From positions 1,364,001 through 1,428,000 of the forward strand of contig NZ_ATVQ01000001.1 of assembly GCF_000420805.1 (NCBI RefSeq): a stretch of 64,000 nucleotides of DNA. The letters are read 5' to 3'. The position numbers and the translations under genes are program-made. Source of the stretch: Yaniella halotolerans DSM 15476. GTDB taxonomy: Bacteria > Actinomycetota > Actinomycetes > Actinomycetales > Micrococcaceae. This document shows, piece by piece, positions 62,056 to 64,000 of the stretch. The stretch's first letter is position 1. Each line of letters opens with the position of its first letter. Below the pieces are notes generated by a model that was not told the DNA's origin, did no database searches, and saw only the letters and a list, made by a program, of their open reading frames with translations.

Positions 62056-63312
62056 TTAGTGCAGGAGCTTGGCTGGTTGGTAGACACCAGCAGCGTGCAC
62101 CACGTCTTCGACTGTGTCACCGTGTCGTAGTACGGAGGTTTCAGTGAGCAGTCCATCGGCACGGATCCCATATACGGGCGCAGAAAATGTGCCATCGGTG
62201 CCGAACGCGGAGGCGCCCACATCGAGGATCGCCAGAATATCGCCTTCGTCGAGTTCAGGGAGTTGGAGGCGGTGGCCGATAATACCCGTTGGGCCGGCAA
62301 TGTCGTAGTAAAATAGTTCCGAAGTGTCTTTTAGTTCACCGGCGTCATCGTAGGCTTCAATACGCAATCCCCGGTCCGGCGGCAGCGGGGTATCGGTGTG
62401 AATGACGGCGATCAGCTTGTTTTCTAGGTCTTTGACATACTCAACCCGGGCCATGATCATGCCGGCTTTAGCGGTGAGTGCCTCGGTCAATTCGGTGACG
62501 ATGGTGTATTTACCGTCGAAGAGTTCGGGCACGGTGGCCTGGAGAACAAAACGGTGGTTGGCCATGGACGGTGCAACATCATCAGAGGCAAAGTTCACCG
62601 GTAGGCCACCGGTAATTTGAATGCGCTGGATGCGTTGGGAACCTGCAGCATGCTCAAGATCTTCGGCAAATCGGTAGATCGCGGCAACATGTTCGGCGGC
62701 GTCTTGCAGCGTGGCCGGCGGGGTCGCAAAATTGAGGTGGATCTGGTTGAGCCATGGACGATCAAGGTAGGCCTGCAGAATCTCTTGGTGATGGTCCCGT
62801 AGTCCAATACCGCGATGCGTGTGCGCAGGGTTCTCGTCATCGACCGGTGCCTGCGGCGTAACGCACAAACCGAGATAGGGCTGGATGTGTTCGGTCTGTT
62901 CGACGAGTTCATCGATGCGGTTGAGCTCTGCGAAGTTGTCTACGCTCAAACTCAGACCCGTTTCCATGAGCTGGCGCAAGATCGACCACGTGTTGATCGC
63001 GGCACTATGCGCCAGTTCGTGGGCCATGAAGCCGGTGTGTTTCGCGATATCGAGTTGGCTGGCCGATCCTGTGACAGCACCAAGACCGCGGGCCCGAAAA
63101 TGCTCGAGGACACCTGGCAAACCCATCGAGTGCACCGAGACTGCATGCACAATCCACTCTGCAGGATATGCCTCACGCAGCTGCTCGATCAATTGGTCGA
63201 GAATATTAAAGTTCATTACACCGAGCACGGGTCGTGCGTCATTGAGCAGCGGAACTAATGCTTCAACCGAGGTGCTGCGTTGTGTTGCGATCTGGGTGCC
63301 TGAAATTGTCAT
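62056..63312 (-). CDS. PLP fold-III (LysA-like) protein lacking catalytic residues
   Basis: 418-aa protein that aligns by eye with diaminopimelate decarboxylases. WIVHAVSVHSMGLPGVLEHF occupies the place of YAVKAN-x2-x2-VL: the PLP-binding Lys is Ser59. GAVTGSASQLDIA, SVDNFAELNRI, and ITGGLPVNFA match the family, as does AGPTGIIGHRLQLPELDEGD, but the catalytic Cys is Gly343. The EPGR loop is ELTEALT. It may be an inactive regulator, a carrier or a new reaction. ATG has GGATCGAG upstream. Confidence 0.8.
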   Translation of the reverse strand: MTISGTQIATQRSTSVEALVPLLNDARPVLGVMNFNILDQLIEQLREAYPAEWIVHAVSVHSMGLPGVLEHFRARGLGAVTGSASQLDIAKHTGFMAHELAHSAAINTWSILRQLMETGLSLSVDNFAELNRIDELVEQTEHIQPYLGLCVTPQAPVDDENPAHTHRGIGLRDHHQEILQAYLDRPWLNQIHLNFATPPATLQDAAEHVAAIYRFAEDLEHAAGSQRIQRIQITGGLPVNFASDDVAPSMANHRFVLQATVPELFDGKYTIVTELTEALTAKAGMIMARVEYVKDLENKLIAVIHTDTPLPPDRGLRIEAYDDAGELKDTSELFYYDIAGPTGIIGHRLQLPELDEGDILAILDVGASAFGTDGTFSAPVYGIRADGLLTETSVLRHGDTVEDVVHAAGVYQPAKLLH

Positions 63313-63358
63313 GGCTCGATCCTACGTCGAGGGGTAGGACACGCTAAAACAGTCGAGC

Positions 63359-64000
63359 TTATTCGGCGCTCTCAGCCTCTTCAGCAAATTCGGGGGCGAA
63401 GAGCGTATCGAGTGCTTCATCTACGCTTTGTTGATCGTCGACTACGCCAGATGAAACGTAGGTGGGTGCAAGATTCGAGAGCACTTTTGCTTGTTCTTCC
63501 CCTGGGACCGGGCTGATATCGAAACCGGAGCGCTGTTCAATGATGGTTTTGGCGGATTCGAGGTCGATTTCGGCCTGGTCTGCGAGCAATTGCGCCGTTT
63601 CTTCAGGGTGTTCTAGTGCCCACTGACGGGCGCGTTCATAAGTCTCAACAACCGTTTGTGCCACGTCCGGGGATTCTTCCAGGAACGATTCGGTGGCATT
63701 GAGTACCGAGTAGGTGTTGAAGTCGGCGTTTCGATAGAGGAACTCGGTGTCTTCTTCGTATTCGGCCATCACAGGGTCGAGTCCGGCCCAAGCATCGACC
63801 GAATCATTGTCCAAGGCAGTGTACCCATCGCCGTGCTGGAGGTTATCGATGGTGATATCTTCTACGGTGAGTCCTGCTTCTTCAAGGGCCTGAGCCAGGA
63901 AGAAATACGGGTCGGTCCCATGGGTGGCGGCAACCGTTCGACCCTCGAGATCAGCAACGGATTCCACATCCGAATTTTGGGGGACCACCAGGGCGGTCCA
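63359..64000 (-). CDS. sulfonate/nitrate/taurine-type ABC substrate-binding protein, 5' end missing
   Basis: The 3' part (213 codons) of a gene running off the right edge. The read-through starts WTALVVPQNSDVESVADLEG, so the true start lies beyond the window. SSuA/NMT1-like features are VADLEGRTVAATHGTDPYFF, FLAQALEEAGLTVEDITIDN, VDAWAGLDPVMAEYEEDTEF and ALEHPEETAQLLADQAEID. Such proteins bind aliphatic sulfonates, nitrate or thiamine precursors. The signal peptide is not seen. Confidence 0.85.
   Translation of the reverse strand, partial: WTALVVPQNSDVESVADLEGRTVAATHGTDPYFFLAQALEEAGLTVEDITIDNLQHGDGYTALDNDSVDAWAGLDPVMAEYEEDTEFLYRNADFNTYSVLNATESFLEESPDVAQTVVETYERARQWALEHPEETAQLLADQAEIDLESAKTIIEQRSGFDISPVPGEEQAKVLSNLAPTYVSSGVVDDQQSVDEALDTLFAPEFAEEAESAE

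Overview
The window looks like a chromosome segment of an actinobacterium. The inference to Micrococcaceae or a close relative (order Micrococcales) rests on moderate G+C by eye, frequent GTG/TTG starts with GGAGG-type ribosome sites, GC-rich hairpin terminators, a DUF3151 gene, lipoproteins with short Ala-rich leaders, and a DtxR/IdeR-like iron box. I see no tRNA, rRNA, CRISPR array, insertion sequence or prophage. Both edges cut genes: an OBAP/DUF1264-like gene on the left and a sulfonate-type binding protein on the right.

Layout. 1-3.5 kb: DUF1264-like fragment, the methionine importer metNIQ (minus strand), divergent DUF3151 gene. 3.5-9.8 kb: PspC protein, a choline/carnitine acyltransferase, an alpha/beta hydrolase and a three-gene TRAP transporter. 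10.4-13.4 kb: purA and thrC, followed by two look-alike hairpin-terminator cassettes. 13.5-23.4 kb: an aromatic-catabolism island with an MFS permease and divergent IclR regulator, a PDR-type reductase with a CYP199-like P450, a second permease, an MBL hydrolase and aldehyde dehydrogenase operon, and a divergent coniferyl-alcohol-dehydrogenase-like SDR. A TTTCCATTRGATRGAAAA palindrome lies in three of its intergenic regions and probably ties them into one IclR regulon. 23.5-25.4 kb: metY and a CoA-binding protein. 25.4-34.1 kb: a membrane-anchored unknown, an arylsulfotransferase lipoprotein, a BCCT osmolyte carrier, two MFS carriers, a lipoprotein and a small membrane protein.

34.3-44.2 kb holds the most unusual block. 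A 1,332-residue (1,339 from the alternative upstream ATG), single-module NRPS has an A-PCP-membrane-triple beta-helix architecture like epsilon-poly-lysine synthetase (Pls). It sits in an operon with a DUF418-like membrane acyltransferase and a 4'-phosphopantetheinyl transferase. A paralogous DUF418-like gene is divergent, followed by a siderophore-interacting-type flavoreductase behind an iron box. The adenylation pocket, read by hand against GrsA, is D-A-E-S-I-G-T-V-I-K, which points to lysine or another diamino acid. The likely product is a poly(amino acid) of Pls type.

44.2-51.1 kb: MHS permease, a UvrA2-like ATPase, DUF488, a small TUDOR-like protein, a DUF2231-Rieske fusion, an alkyltransferase-like (ATL) repair protein and a cupin. 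51.7-57.1 kb: an amine-catabolism block (FAD amine oxidase, APC permease, AraC regulator, aldehyde dehydrogenase). 57.4-64 kb: MFS carrier, an unrecognised soluble protein, acetyl-CoA synthetase, a diaminopimelate-decarboxylase-like protein lacking its catalytic lysine and cysteine, and a truncated ABC binding protein.

Functional identities come from motif reading and memory of families, not searches. Start codons were chosen from ribosome sites, and alternatives are given.
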